Assembly: GCA_043228905.1 (NCBI GenBank)
Contig: JBHGNT010000021.1
Span: 9,176,001 to 9,240,000 of the forward strand
Source: Azolla caroliniana
Lineage: Eukaryota; Polypodiophyta
Direction: 5' to 3'
Length of the DNA: 64,000 nucleotides
The notes beneath the pieces were generated by a model. The model was not told where the DNA came from. It worked only from the letters and a program-made list of their open reading frames with translations, and did not search any database. The position numbers and the translations under genes were made by a program. This document shows, one piece after another, positions 10,233 to 21,440 of this stretch. Positions within the stretch are counted from its first letter, which is position 1; the number at the start of each line of letters is the position of its first letter.

Positions 10233-13200
10233 ATGACAAGGAAGACACCCACGAATATGAAAATGGTCAAAGAAAATGTCAACACACCATGCAAGGAAAG
10301 AAAAAGGACCCCCATCAAAGAAAGTAAGATGACCCCCACTAGAGGGAGGTTTAAGTTGTCAACATCTCAAGGCAAGAAGATGTTCACAAACATCCTTCGA
10401 GGTAGAAAGTTAGGGTGCGGATATTTCCTTCGTGCAAGACCTGACACTTATGAAGACGTAGACTCGTGGATGATCAAAACATGGGGCTCATCACAACCGG
10501 AGACAAGGAGAGGTTTTCAACTCACTCAATTGAAGAAGGATTATATCACTAAACTAAAGTCACGATATGAACAAGTTTATGATACAAAACATATCCTAAA
10601 CAATGAGGTAGGAACTGTTTTTGCACGTGCACTTGCATGTGAACTCCATCGTGGCATTGAAGTTGATTGGGAAGATTTTGCTCATCATTGATCATCACAT
10701 TATAGAGGGTCCTCAAGTACCAACACTACTATGACGTCTGAGCGTACCTCTCACATTGAAATCCCATCTAGGACATCTGTGTTGACTAAACATATTCCAA
10801 AAGAAAGAGCTACACTGATAGAAAAGCATGAACAGTGATTGTTGCGTAACATAGCTTCCATGCAAACAAGAATGCAAGCACTGCTCACCGATTTGGAAGA
10901 AGTTTGATCTAGTAAGATGGCGGCAGAGAAACAATTCACATCTATATCGAATACATACGAATGGATAACAACAACAATCCAACATTTTGAAAGCGATGTA
11001 TGGAAAGATGAGTTGAAGAAGGAGCTGACAAATATGGGCACTCAACTGGGAAAACTGAAGAAAGATCTGGAGACATGGAGGTCATCTCGTTCTGAAATTG
11101 ATGATAAGTTATTAGGCTTAAAAATTCACTCTGAGAACCTGACATGTTTGATGAAGGGTCTAAAAGATAAAGGTTTAGATCCTCTATGGCTAGAAGTAGT
11201 TGAGCATCCCACTTGCAATGAAAGTACCATTACAAGAATTACTGTATCAAGGTAATGGTTTATATTTTTACAAGTTGACCTTCTATTGTATAAAATATCA
11301 TCGTTGCTAATATAGTGTATGTTGTTTCTCGTATTTGAAGGTTTGTATTCTGTGGCCTTGGATTCAAGTTTGAGGCCATGGATGCTATCATTACACCATG
11401 CTCGCACACATATCATTGTTTATGCGCTAAGTACCATTTTGAGAAAGAGAATATATGTTTACACTGTAAAAGTACAGTTGGTGCCGAATGGTACTTAACT
11501 TGGGGTTTGAAAGTACATTCCTATGGTATGTGATTAAGAACATATATGTAATTTTTATACTATGCTTTTATAATTTTAACATTTGGTTCTGGTCTTATAC
11601 CCATGAGTATTGTTCCTTGGTGATCATTTTTACATGATTCAGTACTAACATTATTGATTACATGATATTCCTTGGTGATCAGTTGAAAATGTGAATCTTA
11701 TTTAGTACGGAGGATCTTAAATGTTTAGTTGTATAACTTGCATGTGCACTAACATTATTCATTACATTGTACTTTCTGTGTCCACTTTGCTTAGGCTCTG
11801 GATGACCAAACAAATAAGCATGAACGTCTAGGTTTTTTAGTACTAACATTGTTCATTACATGAAATATGCATGTCCAAGTGGTTGTGTAATGTGCCCTCA
11901 AGTTCCTTGTTGGAGGATTCAGTTCTAACATTACTGATTACATTGTATTCCTTGGTGATCAGTTGATTCAGTATTCATTATTTTGTACTGAATGTCTTAA
12001 TTGATTCATTGTATAACCTGTATAAGTATTAACATTGTCTATTACATTGTACATTTTGTGTCCAAGTGGTTTAGTACTGTTCTCTCAAGTTCCTTGATTG
12101 ATGTTTTAGTACTAACTTACTCATTACATTGTATCCTTTGGTGTTGAGTTGATTCAGTACTGAACGTCTTAAATGTTTAGTTGTATCACTTGTATGTGTA
12201 CTAACAAATAGGAGAACTGAACAAATAGGCTCTAGATGACCGAACAAATAGGCATGTAGGTCTTTTGTTTGGTACTGAACAAATATCGACAGCATGTCCA
12301 GATGGTTCTGTATTGCGTCCTCAAATTCCTCTTTGTTGTTTTAGTACTAATATTACTGTTACATGCATATTCCTTGGTGATCAGTTGGAACAAGACTAAT
12401 TTTTTAGTACTGAAGGTCTTAAATGTCCACTTGATTCAGTACTAATAATATTTGTAACATTGTAGTCATGTTAGAACTAATTTACAATTATAATATGAAT
12501 GTTGTAGTATCAAGCAATAGCACACCAAGGAAGGTAACTGACCAACCAGCCGCCGTGCTACTACGTACAGAGTCTGCTGCAAATTCCAAAGTCCATTGTC
12601 ATTCCTTAATGGTAATTGAAGAAATTTATGATGAAGATGAATGTATGAGAAAGGCCATTGGAATAGTTGAAGACGTGTTGCTTCAAACAAATTCTCCTAG
12701 CTCGGCTGCCCTTGACTGTGTGAACGGTAATGCTAATTGTGTGTGAACTTTTAATAATGCATTGTTGCTATACTTCTAATTTCTTATGTTTCTATCAAAG
12801 AACCTATGAAGAAGCGTAATGCTGCAGGGAAATTGTATGGAAAGGGGAAGAAATGCAGAGTTCATTGTAGTGCTGGGTCATAGATATTCTCACAGACTTT
12901 GAGAGTTGTAAAGTCAATGAGTTAGACTAAGACCACGTGCTTTTGTTGTTAGACAAGGAAGAAACGTTTAATGAAAATGGAGATACTGATTCAGAGCCAC
13001 AACATGAAGAAGAATTTATCGTCCTCACAGGTACATGTTCTGAACCCTCTTATATAATAGTTATTTTGACCATATCACCCAAGTGACAATAATGGTTTTG
13101 GTCTATTAATGTATAGAAAGTGATGTAAAATCTTTGCATGATTCAGAGCCCCAACCTGAGACTGGTACCATCCCAAGCAATAATGACGAGTGTGACACCA

Positions 13201-14003
13201 ATGCAAACCAGGTCTTGCAGCACATGACAAACACAATCATCTACAAAGACTCATCTTCAAAAGTTTCGGATGGAGATGTAACAGTAGGTAAACGATTGTC
13301 CCTTAATCTAGTATGTTAATTGATATGGCTAGGTTCCTTCACTTTGTAAGAATGTGAATTGATATTGTTCTTGTTATTTAGGAATAGAAGAACATGGAGA
13401 TTCAGATGATTCAGGCAGTCTATGGAGCAATCTTGATTTTTCAGACTTAGATAACACCACACATGACGAATGTGAAATCACCCAAGAGGAGGAGTTGAAG
13501 AACTTTGACAGTACCGTAAACATGGGGCAAGATTGTATCATTAAGGGGATTGTAGCTACCACCCAAGAAGAGGAACAAGATGGTACTACGAATCAGATGT
13601 CTTACAAAAACACCGCAAGTAGCCTGCACATGGAACAAGATTGTACAAAGAACTAGGTGTCTACCTTCAATCACGAGGAGTTTGCAATGAAGATGGCAAC
13701 CACCCAAGAAGAGGAACATGTTTGTACTAGGAATACCGTGTTACTGCAGAACACTAGTTCTACCGATGAAGAGCAGATTAATGCTAATACTATCGACAAG
13801 ATCTTCTTGGAAGTGTGTGCGTCTCAGGCAGTTGCAGTAGAGCACAAGGTTCCCTCAAGCTAGCCCCCCCCCCCCCCTCCGATGATGAACTACCACTCAG
13901 TAGTCTACTACCTCATGGCTTTAAGATGAAGAAGAAGAAGGGTGTGGAATCTAAGAAGAGTGTAACAGAAAATAGACGCATTACAAGATCTAGAAAAAAC
14001 TAA
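10233..14003 (+). pseudogene. Multi-exon gene with coiled-coil and RING-like finger, disrupted
   Basis: I do not recognise the family. Seven exons fit GT-AG introns with consistent phase: 10233-11251, 11341-11525, 12508-12726, 12801-about 12866, 12953-13030, 13117-13287, 13382-14003. Intron 1 is phase 2 and the introns with clear ends after it are phase 1. The product would be nearly 800 residues. It has a basic N-terminus, a globular part (LGCGYFLRARP, then a Trp/Lys-rich stretch), and a helical, charged region around 10900-11150. Exon 2 holds a Cys/His cluster (PCSHTYHCLCA then CLHC) resembling a RING or zinc-ribbon. The C-terminal region is acidic and ends in KMKKKKG and RRITRSRK, a likely nuclear signal. 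TGA stops at 10689, 10836 and 10905, TAG at 13654 and 13861, and a frameshift in a 14-C run (13864-13877) disable it. The ATG at 10233 is the first in frame; an upstream leader exon is possible. Confidence 0.6.
11526..12507 (+). repeat. Repeat-filled intron 2
   Basis: The large intron contains several degenerate copies of a roughly 200-300-bp unit. Recurrent words are AGTACTAACATT, ATTACATTGTA, CCTTGGTGATCAGTTG and TCAAGTTCCTTG. The same AGTACTAA words recur in the upstream module (9417) and downstream of the gene (14100-14540), so the unit belongs to this locus. No open frame is seen. Confidence 0.5.
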
Positions 14004-14540
14004 AAACAAAGTTTTTTGTATTTAGATCGTTGTTTGTAATTGATTACCATATGAGGAAGTCTTTGATTAACTGCTTCTTGACACTGTTTTGGTTTACTTA
14101 TCCTGAATTTGAACTTGATACTATTTGAGTACTCATCTTAGTGACTAATTTAGTACCAACTTGATATGCAATGTACTAACTTTGATACATATATTTGTAA
14201 GAATGTGAATTTGATACTATTTGAGGTCTCATCTTAGTAAGAATGTCACTTGTTATGCACACATATGACATTGACGCTTGTTATGGACACATATAGATAG
14301 GATATGTCTAGGTTAGTAAACACTTAGCACAGTATCAGTACTATATTTTAATGCATATGAACATGGTATGTATACTTGAACGAACCTTTGTATTAGTACT
14401 AGCAATTAACATGTTCAATCTGTTCCCTCATCTAGGTAACCACACCCTCATGAGTGTACCACACATTAGAAACATGTGTGGAATGAACACTCATATCTTA
14501 GATATCTCTAGGTTAGGAAACACTTAACACAGTTTTAGTA
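14004..14540 (+). other. 3' flank of broken gene, AT-rich, non-coding
   Basis: The stretch is AT-rich with scattered AGTACTAA words and repeated GATATCTCTAGGTTAG / GATATGTCTAGGTTAG phrases (about 14295 and 14500). I see no coding region, no terminator signal that can be named, and no element boundary. Confidence 0.4.
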
Positions 14541-15055
14541 CTAACCAAAGATATTTTTCACCATAAATTGTATGTAAAAGATACATACATATCTAAACAA
14601 AACATTGAGATTAAGAGCTTTGTCTTCAAAATCTTCATTTTGAGGAGATTTGAGCACTGCAAAATGATCTCCAACTTCCAAGAATACTGCGAAGTCCTCA
14701 CATTGGTTGTAGTATACAATATTTTCTACATGTTTCTCTTCCTGGATATCCACACATTGTTCAATCTCCAGATTCTGTAGCTTCCATGGCTCCACAATTG
14801 ATAGATTGGTGCACTCATCCCAAGCTTCATCTATACACATGGAACAAAAGCACGATAAACTGCGGAATAACAATTGTGTTGTGTCCCTGCAAATTTGTTT
14901 CAAATCTGAGTATTCATCTTGAATCTTCTTCTAATACGTTCACGTTCACAAATAGAAGGCTTGCACATTCCACTTGTAGATTCTTCTTGAAAATATCCAA
15001 ATATACCCACTCTACAAAAATTGAATGCACTAGTATCACATGTTCCACAACTTGA
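14541..15055 (-). pseudogene. Unrecognised ORF remnant
   Basis: A 120-codon minus-strand frame (14541-14903) continues upstream to about 15055 with several stops. The inferred protein is acidic, rich in Leu, Val and Cys, and has repeated short Glu/Cys-containing motifs (EIEQCVDIQEEKH, YYNQCEDF). I recognise no family. The coding-like composition and lack of similarity to retroelements suggest a host-gene fragment. It could also be a chance frame. Confidence 0.3.
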
Positions 15056-15148
15056 TTAGAATTTGCAAAATTAAAAAAACATGATAAGTCTCCAAGTGGA
15101 GAACATTTGAACTTAAATTAAGTTTGGATGTGTTGATATGTTAATGCC

Positions 15149-15604
15149 TGTAAAGAATCGATGGTGATTCTTGTGTAGCGGAAGAGATGTGTCTTATGTG
15201 TATGTGTGAGAGGAAAGAGGAGAGGAGAGAAACACAAGATGGATAAGAGACAAAATGAACTACTCAAGAAGAAGGAGATGTATATTAACAAGGAGAATAT
15301 GATAAATAAAAATGTAGCATTACGAGGAGTCACAACCGACTTGGTATGAAGTATGAGGAGGGTGCTTTAAATAGAGTCACCCTCTCTTTTCATTAACTTA
15401 CAACAACCACTCTCTCTCTTGGGGAATGTGAAGACTCATAGTCATGGGGAATATGTAACTCATTAGTTATGTGTCATAGAATATGATTCTATGACACATA
15501 GTTAATGTGTAGAGAGTAGTGGTGTGACTCTTAACCTTTGAGTAATCATAGATTCTCAAAAGGTGTGTTCACACGTTCTGCTATGTTGAGCTTGATTCTC
15601 AACA
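15149..15604 (-). repeat. 3' LTR of D
   Basis: 456 bp, TGTAAAGAATCG to GATTCTCAACA on the plus strand. Its partner at 20617-21071 is 455 bp. Both contain the same GAGAGG-rich and TCTCTCTCTTGG tracts, and both have a short palindromic stretch around ATAGAATATGATTCTATGA. Confidence 0.9.
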
Positions 15605-15680
15605 CGCCCCCTTAAGCTCAACTCGGATTGGTTCCTTTCGATTGATGTCCACTTCGGTTGGTATCTGGTTTGGACGATCT

Positions 15681-16253
15681 CTAGTGTTCGCTTTGGCTCG
15701 TACCCGGTTCAGACGGTATCTGGTTCTCGCTTGTACTCCCCCTCAAGCTTGGCAAGTCAGAGATCGTCAATCCAAGGTCTGACATGAATTGCTGAAGCTT
15801 GTCGGCTCCTACGGTTTTGGTGAAGATGTCGGCCGTCTGAAGGTTCATGTTGATGTGTTGAAGGTCGACATCTCCAGCCTGTACGTGCTCTCGAATGAAC
15901 TGATAGTGCACTTTGATATACTTTGTGCGTGCGTGGAACACCGGGTTCTGAGCCAGATATATAGTGCTCATGTTGTCGCAGTAAAGGGGAGTCGGATCCT
16001 TGATGGGAACGCCCAGATCCTTCAAAATCCTCTTGAGCCATACGGCTTCACATGCAGCTACGGCTACGCCCCTGTATTTCGCCTCCGTACTTGAAAGAGT
16101 GATGGTAGGCTGCTTCTTGCTACTCCACGAAATCGCTCTGCTGGCAAGGGAGGACAAATCCGGAGGTCGATCGTTGATCTGCTTTGTAGTCAGCCTAGTC
16201 CGCATTTGTGTACCCTTTGAGTCGTATTGGTGTGGCCGATGCGTAGAGAACAT
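15681..16253 (-). pseudogene. RNase H of D
   Basis: The 190-codon minus frame contains the copia RNase H motifs SSTEAKYRGVA, LYCDNMSTIYLAQNP (catalytic Asp region) and ADIFTKTV. It degrades the RNA strand during cDNA synthesis. It is open through its core but joined out of frame to the RT segment near 16200. Confidence 0.8.
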
Positions 16254-16972
16254 CGTAATCCATTGTGCCGCTCACATATCGTAATACTCGCTTAGCACAA
16301 TCCAAGTGAATGTCGCGTGGTTTTTGCATGAATTGGCTGAGGAGTCCAACTGGATAGCTAAGGTCGGGTCGAATGATCATGAGATAGATGAGGCTCCCGA
16401 TCAGTTGATGATATTGGGTCGGCTTGCACTCGTCTGTGCTGGAGGCAACATCTAGTTTGAGGTTTTGATCGAGAGGCATAGCGACCGATTTGCACTCAGT
16501 CATCCGGAACTTGTATAGCAAGTTGAGAATGTAGTGCCGTTGAGAAATCATAATGCTGGCCGAAATCCGAATTACTTCGATGCCACGGAAGTAATGGACC
16601 TCCTTCATGTCCGTCATCTCGAATTTTCCGGAGAGGAGGGACTTGACCTTGTTGATGTCGACTAGACATGCACCTCCAATGACTAGATCATCCACGTATA
16701 GGATGTGTTTGTGCGTATTCTTTCGCTACGAGTCGAGCTTTGTAGCGGTTGACGGAGCCGTTGGCATTATACTTCACCTTGTAGATCCATCTAAATCCGA
16801 TCGCCTTCCTGTGCGGTGAGTGGGGAACGAGATCCCATGTCTCGTTCTTGCGTAATGCACGCATCTCCTCGTTCATTGCTTCGATCCATCGCGGGTCCTT
16901 CGTGGCTTCAGAAAAGGTTTCTGGCTCCCGTATTGTTGCCACCTTCATCATAAAAGCGTAATGGTATGCCAT
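16195..16972 (-). pseudogene. Reverse transcriptase of D, internally deleted
   Basis: The N-terminal RT part (16701-16972) reads EMRALRKNETWDLV and RYKARLVAKEYAQTH. It is followed immediately by ILYVDDLVIGG (YVDD near 16686-16700) and the C-terminal half (16195-16695). The normal 130 or so residues between RLVAKGYAQ and YVDD are absent, including the TAFLHG and GLKQ motifs. The active-site Asp pair remains, but the fold cannot form. This is a deletion, not an intron, since no GT-AG pair is present. Confidence 0.8.
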
Positions 16973-17032
16973 ATAATCGTTGTAGCCGAATTAGCTTACA
17001 GGGTTCTTTTCACGGGTGGATCGGTGGAGCTT

Positions 17033-17770
17033 CTAATTTGCGGATACTACAGCGTTCTCCGCTCCATTTGTCCGGATGTCAAGGCCTTCGAACTCATACA
17101 CGGCCGTGTTAGATGCTTCCGCCCAATACGATTTCGGCATGTGCTTTTCGTTAAGCATAGCCTGTGCCACTTCAAGGATGTGCCGATTCTTGCGTTCGGC
17201 CACTCCATTTTGTTGTGGCGTATGTCGACACGAAAACTCTCGCCGTATTCCTTCTTTCCGTAGAAACGCCGAAAATTCGTCGGAGAAGTACTCCTTGCCT
17301 CCATCTGACTGAAGACATCGTACATGTCGGCCCGTGGCTTTCTCAACTTCATTCTTAAATTTTTGGAAGTGTCTGAACACTTCGCTCTTTTGTCACATTG
17401 GGAAGTTCCAAGTGTGCCTAGAGAAGTCGTCAATGAAGGTCACGTAGTATCGGCATCCACCGAATATCGCCGTTGGAGCCGGACCCCATACATCGGAATG
17501 AATTACGTCGAGTACGCCTTTGCTCACTTTTTGCTCCTTCGGAAATGGGTGCCGATGTTGCTTGCCAAATTGGCAAGCGGCACACACGCCTTCAATCTCT
17601 TTCTCCGTGAATGTCGGGAGCCCGATGACGACTCCTTTCGATTGCATTGCCTTGAGCTTTTGGAGGTTGATATGGCCAATCCGCTTGTGCCATAACTCTA
17701 TGTTGGAATCGGCTTTCATGCCCTTTGCAAACATGGACGATTTCATCTCCTGTGAGTCGAGAATGAACAT
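17033..17770 (-). pseudogene. GAG-pre-integrase and integrase of D
   Basis: Frames at 17393-17770 and 17033-17380 give LWHKRIGHINLQKL and VCAACQFGK (HHCC finger). They continue with VIHSDVWGP and YYVTFIDDFSRHTW (first Asp), LQSDGGKEYFSDEF (second Asp) and HTPQQNGVAERKNRH (Glu region). One frameshift near 17400 separates the two parts. It would insert cDNA copies into the host genome. Confidence 0.8.
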
Positions 17771-17771
17771 T

Positions 17772-18521
17772 CGGCCCTCTCTTCGTCCGTGAGTGATGAG
17801 TCGGCCCTCTTTTTTCGATGAAGCAACTGCCTTGATTTAATCGTACTTGCATTCCTTGCTCTATAATTTGGCCGACGGAGACCAAATTCTTTATGATAGT
17901 TGGTACATGCAAGACATTTTTAATATAAGTTTGCTTACCTTCTTCTCCAAACGGAACATTGCCGATGTGCCGAATCGGGTGCGTAGTGTCGTCTCTGGTT
18001 TCGACATAGCCAGGTCGATCCGGCTCTCGAAGTTCTCAGAACCATTCTTGATGCAATGTCAGATGATTCGATACACCGGAATCGACGAACCATACGTCTT
18101 CCGGACCGGAGGCACTAGTAGAAGTAGAGGCCGACATAGAATTCGCTCTATGTCTCATCACGAACATTCCGCCACCATCCTCATAGTCGGAGTTGATGGC
18201 GTAGTTGGTGAGTTGTCGACTAGTGGAAGCCGACTCACGTATCTTCTTACGACATTCTTCTTCATGGTGGCTGATTTTTCCACAATATCCGCATTCGACC
18301 GAGCTTTGTTGGTTCGGACCAGAATGAAGCTCCCCCTTCTTCCGAAGGTATCTCGATGGCTTCCCTCTTGATGCCGAAATTGCGAGTTGTTTTCGTCAGT
18401 CAGGCCTCGTCCGCCTCGTCCTTGGCAGAATCAGCCTCTTCTTGCACGACCGCGTCCTCTTCCTCCGTTCGAATGCGTTGTCGTGAAAATCCGTGACAAT
18501 GTGCAGATCGCGAGGCGAAAC
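17772..18521 (-). pseudogene. Protease and Gag zinc-knuckle region of D
   Basis: The retroviral-type aspartic protease site WFVDSGVSNHL is readable around 18065-18105. The Gag CCHC knuckle CGYCGKISHHEEEC is readable near 18245-18295. Linking sequence has stops and frame changes. The right end of this part abuts the solo LTR inserted at 18522. Confidence 0.7.
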
Positions 18522-19831
18522 TGTCGGGGTTTTGGACTTGAAGGATTTAGTGCAACACGTACAACACAAGCAAAATTCACATATAAGACGAGTAGATGAG
18601 AGAAGACGTTTATTTATATCATAAGAAACTAGATTCTTTTATAATTCAAGAATCTTGTTACAACGGGTTCGAGATGAAAATGAGAGATAAATTTTTTTAA
18701 AGAAAGGAGACAACAACCATATAAGGAGTAGTCCAATATGAATATGATAGATCCCATCAAAGGAAGGAGCCAACAACCATGAAAGGAGTGGTCCGATATC
18801 AATATGAGAGAGATTTCTTCCCTAGGGAATGGGAGAGAGAAGAAGAAGGGAAAAAAAAAAGGTAGAGGGAAAAAATGGAACATATATCGAGGTCTTTGTT
18901 GATCCTCCTTCCAAATGTTACTTTGCATGTCCACTTTTAGATGCATGGCCTCTATTTGTAGTTACATGGCCTCTACTTTTAGTTGCATGCTTCCAGTTTT
19001 AGTTGCATGCCTTTTACTTTTAGTTGCATGTGACCATCTGTATAATTCGGCCAAATGACCCAATCATCCATAAAGTTTAGCCCATGCACAATCCGTGCGT
19101 GCGTCGCAATGAAACCGTAGATGCGTCAACGCGCAAAAGTCTCGACCGCGCACCGTGTACGCATCGACACACGCACGCGTCCTGACCGCGCCGTGTACGC
19201 ATCCGCACACATGCACGTCCCAACCGTGCCATGTACGTATCCGCGTGCTCGTCCGAGTGTCCCACGAGGCCGTGCACGCGCACGTCCGTCTGAAACATCC
19301 ACGCGACTGTGCACGCGTACTTTCGAAAACATCCACGCGACCGTGCACACGTATGCCCGAAACTTGCACACACGCGTACATCTGAAATGTCCACACGGCC
19401 ATGCACACACACATACGTCCGAAAACGTTCACGTGGTCGTGCACACGCGCGTATGCCTAAAGCGTCCACACAGCCGTGCACACGCATGTACGTCCGAAAC
19501 ATGCACACCACACAGTGTAGCCCAAGTCACCTTGAACATTCTGTGCTCCACACATTGGTATAATGAATTTGTTTTGGTTTCCCTTATATATCTTGGGTTC
19601 TAATGTTGTCCTAATCTATGTGGGATATCTCATTGTTTTGTTTTTTCTTCCCTTTTCTCTTCAAACTTCTCACTCACATAACATGATGCTTGTTTATCCA
19701 TTTCACGCGTAGTAAAATACGTTATGAAGCTCTTGAAGACATCTAGCTTGAAGACATCTATGAATACATTAAGCTAATCTTAAATAATTGTTTTACTATT
19801 TTTCATATCGTGTGTGAAAAACCACACGACA
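18522..19831 (-). repeat. Solo gypsy LTR (B-related) inside D gag
   Basis: 1310 bp with ends TGTCGGGG and ACACGACA. Its right part is homologous to the LTR of gypsy B (5411-6453) in the same orientation. D gag continues on both sides (18521 and 19832). Flanks AAAC and ACGT do not match as a 4-bp TSD, possibly because of a small loss at the left edge. It carries a TTTTAGTTGCATG-type repeat at about 18920-19030 and a CpG-rich minisatellite at 19070-19510. Confidence 0.75.
19070..19510. repeat. CpG-rich degenerate minisatellite
   Basis: About a dozen imperfect units of roughly 34-39 bp follow a pattern GRCCGTGCACACG, CGTACGTCCGAAAC, RTCCACAC. Long alternating purine-pyrimidine runs (CACACGCGCGTA, TGCACACACACATACG) are frequent. 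Open frames on both strands here are a by-product of the repeat and are not genes. Confidence 0.75.
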
Positions 19832-20444
19832 ACGTGTAGAGCATGTGGCCTTTCGAGGTGTTGCTCCTCGTTCGAACATGATTCTCTTCGACCAACAACA
19901 TGGATTGAAGATCGAAGATGGAGGGCGGATTCTCCCGTGCTAGTACGGCAGTCCGCATCACGCGGAATCGTGGTGCAAGGCCGCTGAGACATACTTGCAC
20001 CATCTCGTCATCCTCCGCGTTTACGCTTATCGAGCCGAGCGAATCACAAAGCTCCTTGATCTTCAAGGTGTAGCTCCTGACGGACATATCCCTTTGTTGC
20101 ATATTATTCAACTCTTGGCGGAGTTGAAGCTTTCTCACGGTAGTGTTGGCGGCGAAAATCTTTCGTAGATTCTCCCACGCTTCCTTCGGCGTCTTGGCTT
20201 CTCGAATGTACCCGAGCATGTGGTCATCAACACATGTCTCCAAGCAATACATAACTCGGCTTGCCGCTTGCTCCCACATTGCATAGTTGGTGTCTTCCAG
20301 GTTGGGCTTATTTTCTTGTGCTCCTTTGATGTCGCTCCAATAGCCTTGGCCGACAAGGTATTGGTGCATGTTGTACTCCCAAGATGCAAAGTTGTTGCAA
20401 TCCAACCTCTCACTAGGGAGAGCACTCCCCATTTGAGTATTCAT
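19832..20444 (-). pseudogene. Gag N-terminal part of D
   Basis: The minus-strand ATG at 20444 opens a frame typical of copia Gag (UBN2-type). Seen are NFASWEYNMHQYLVGQGYW, a KEAWENLRKIFAANT segment, LRQELNNMQQRDMSV and SGLAPRFRVMRTAVLARE. Gag packages the element RNA. The frame is open to the solo-LTR insertion at 19832, where it loses its downstream part. Upstream, only the primer site and LTR follow. Confidence 0.8.
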
Positions 20445-20616
20445 TGTCGATGTAGATTTCTTCCTTGTTTTCTTTTCCTTCTCTCTCGAACACGAGCTAT
20501 GTAGTCGCACTACGATAGCGATGAGATGCTTCTTCTTGAACGTCGGCGTAGAGCACAACACACGATCACGATGAGGTGAGTGGGCTAGATTGAGCTACCA
20601 AATCGCTCTAATACCA

Positions 20617-21071
20617 TGTAAAGAATCAATGGTGATTCTTGTGTAGCGGAAGAGATGTGTCTTATGTGTATGTGTGAGAGGAAAGAGGAGAGGAGAGAAA
20701 CACAAGATGGATAAGAGACAAAATGAACTACTCAAGAAGAAGGAGATGTATATTAACAAGGAGAATATGATAAATGAAAATGTAGCATTACAAGGAGTCA
20801 CAACCAACTTCGTATGAAGTATGAGGAGGGTGCTTTATATAGAGTCACCCTCTCTCTTCATTAACTTACAACAACCACTCTCTCTCTTGGGGAATGTGAA
20901 GACTCATAGCCGTGGGGAATATGCAACTCATTAGTTATGTGTCATAGAATATGATTCTATGACTCATAGTTAATGTGTAGAGAGTAGTGGTGTAACTCTT
21001 GACCTTTGAGTAATCATAGATTCTCAAAAGGTGTGTTCACACTTTGTGCTATTTGAGCTTGATTCTCAACA
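20617..21071 (-). repeat. 5' LTR of D
   Basis: 455 bp, TGTAAAGAATCAATGG to GATTCTCAACA. It is next to the primer-binding site at 20605-20616 and followed by TSD ATGCC. Identity with the left LTR is roughly 96 percent by eye. Confidence 0.9.
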
Positions 21072-21076
21072 ATGCC

Positions 21077-21440
21077 ATTATAATAAAGTTCAACAATGGC
21101 TCAATATCACACTATTGTACGACATGGCAAACACTCAGATAAAGACATATATTTATTTGGTAAGTTTTGCAAAAATATGAGGTGTACTTGTAACCATACT
21201 AATAAAATGAGTTATAATTTATACTTTGACCCATTACTCGTATGTATATAATTGTGGACAATGTAAGATAGTGAACTTTAGGATAATGTGATTGAAATAA
21301 CAAACTTATTAAGGCTTTCAATACTTGTATTTAAAGTTGATCTAATCTATACCTTAGGTGATTCGCATGGGATCAAACTGTACGTATATAATTGTGGACA
21401 ATGTAAGATAGTGAACTTTAGGATAATGTGATTGAAATAA
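21077..21440. other. Non-coding stretch with 61-bp direct repeat
   Basis: This continues the sequence interrupted by D. A 61-bp segment (21240-21300) is repeated at 21380-21440 with one mismatch. The second copy ends exactly where the upstream module begins. No coding region is evident. Confidence 0.6.

Larger units (their letters stand above)
15149..21071 (-). mobile_element. Ty1/copia element D, full boundaries, defective
   Basis: Two LTRs (15149-15604 and 20617-21071) enclose copia domains in minus orientation. The element is flanked by the exact 5-bp repeat ATGCC (15144-15148 and 21072-21076). The primer site TGGTATTAGAGC, complement of 20605-20616, matches initiator tRNA-Met. The polypurine tract AAGGGGGCG lies beside the left LTR. 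The LTRs differ at roughly 17 of 455 positions. A gypsy solo LTR sits in gag, and part of RT upstream of YVDD is deleted, so it cannot move on its own. Confidence 0.92.

Noticed and set aside
15118-15333. Small hydrophobic ORF (71 codons), repeated at 20595-20807
   Set aside because: Both are inside the two LTRs of D. The similarity reflects LTR identity, and the strand is the transcribed strand of the LTR leader with no known product.
19064-19603. Six overlapping open frames on both strands (76-160 codons)
   Set aside because: They all lie in the CpG-rich minisatellite. The repeat has few stop codons in any frame, the products are low-complexity, and no domain is visible.
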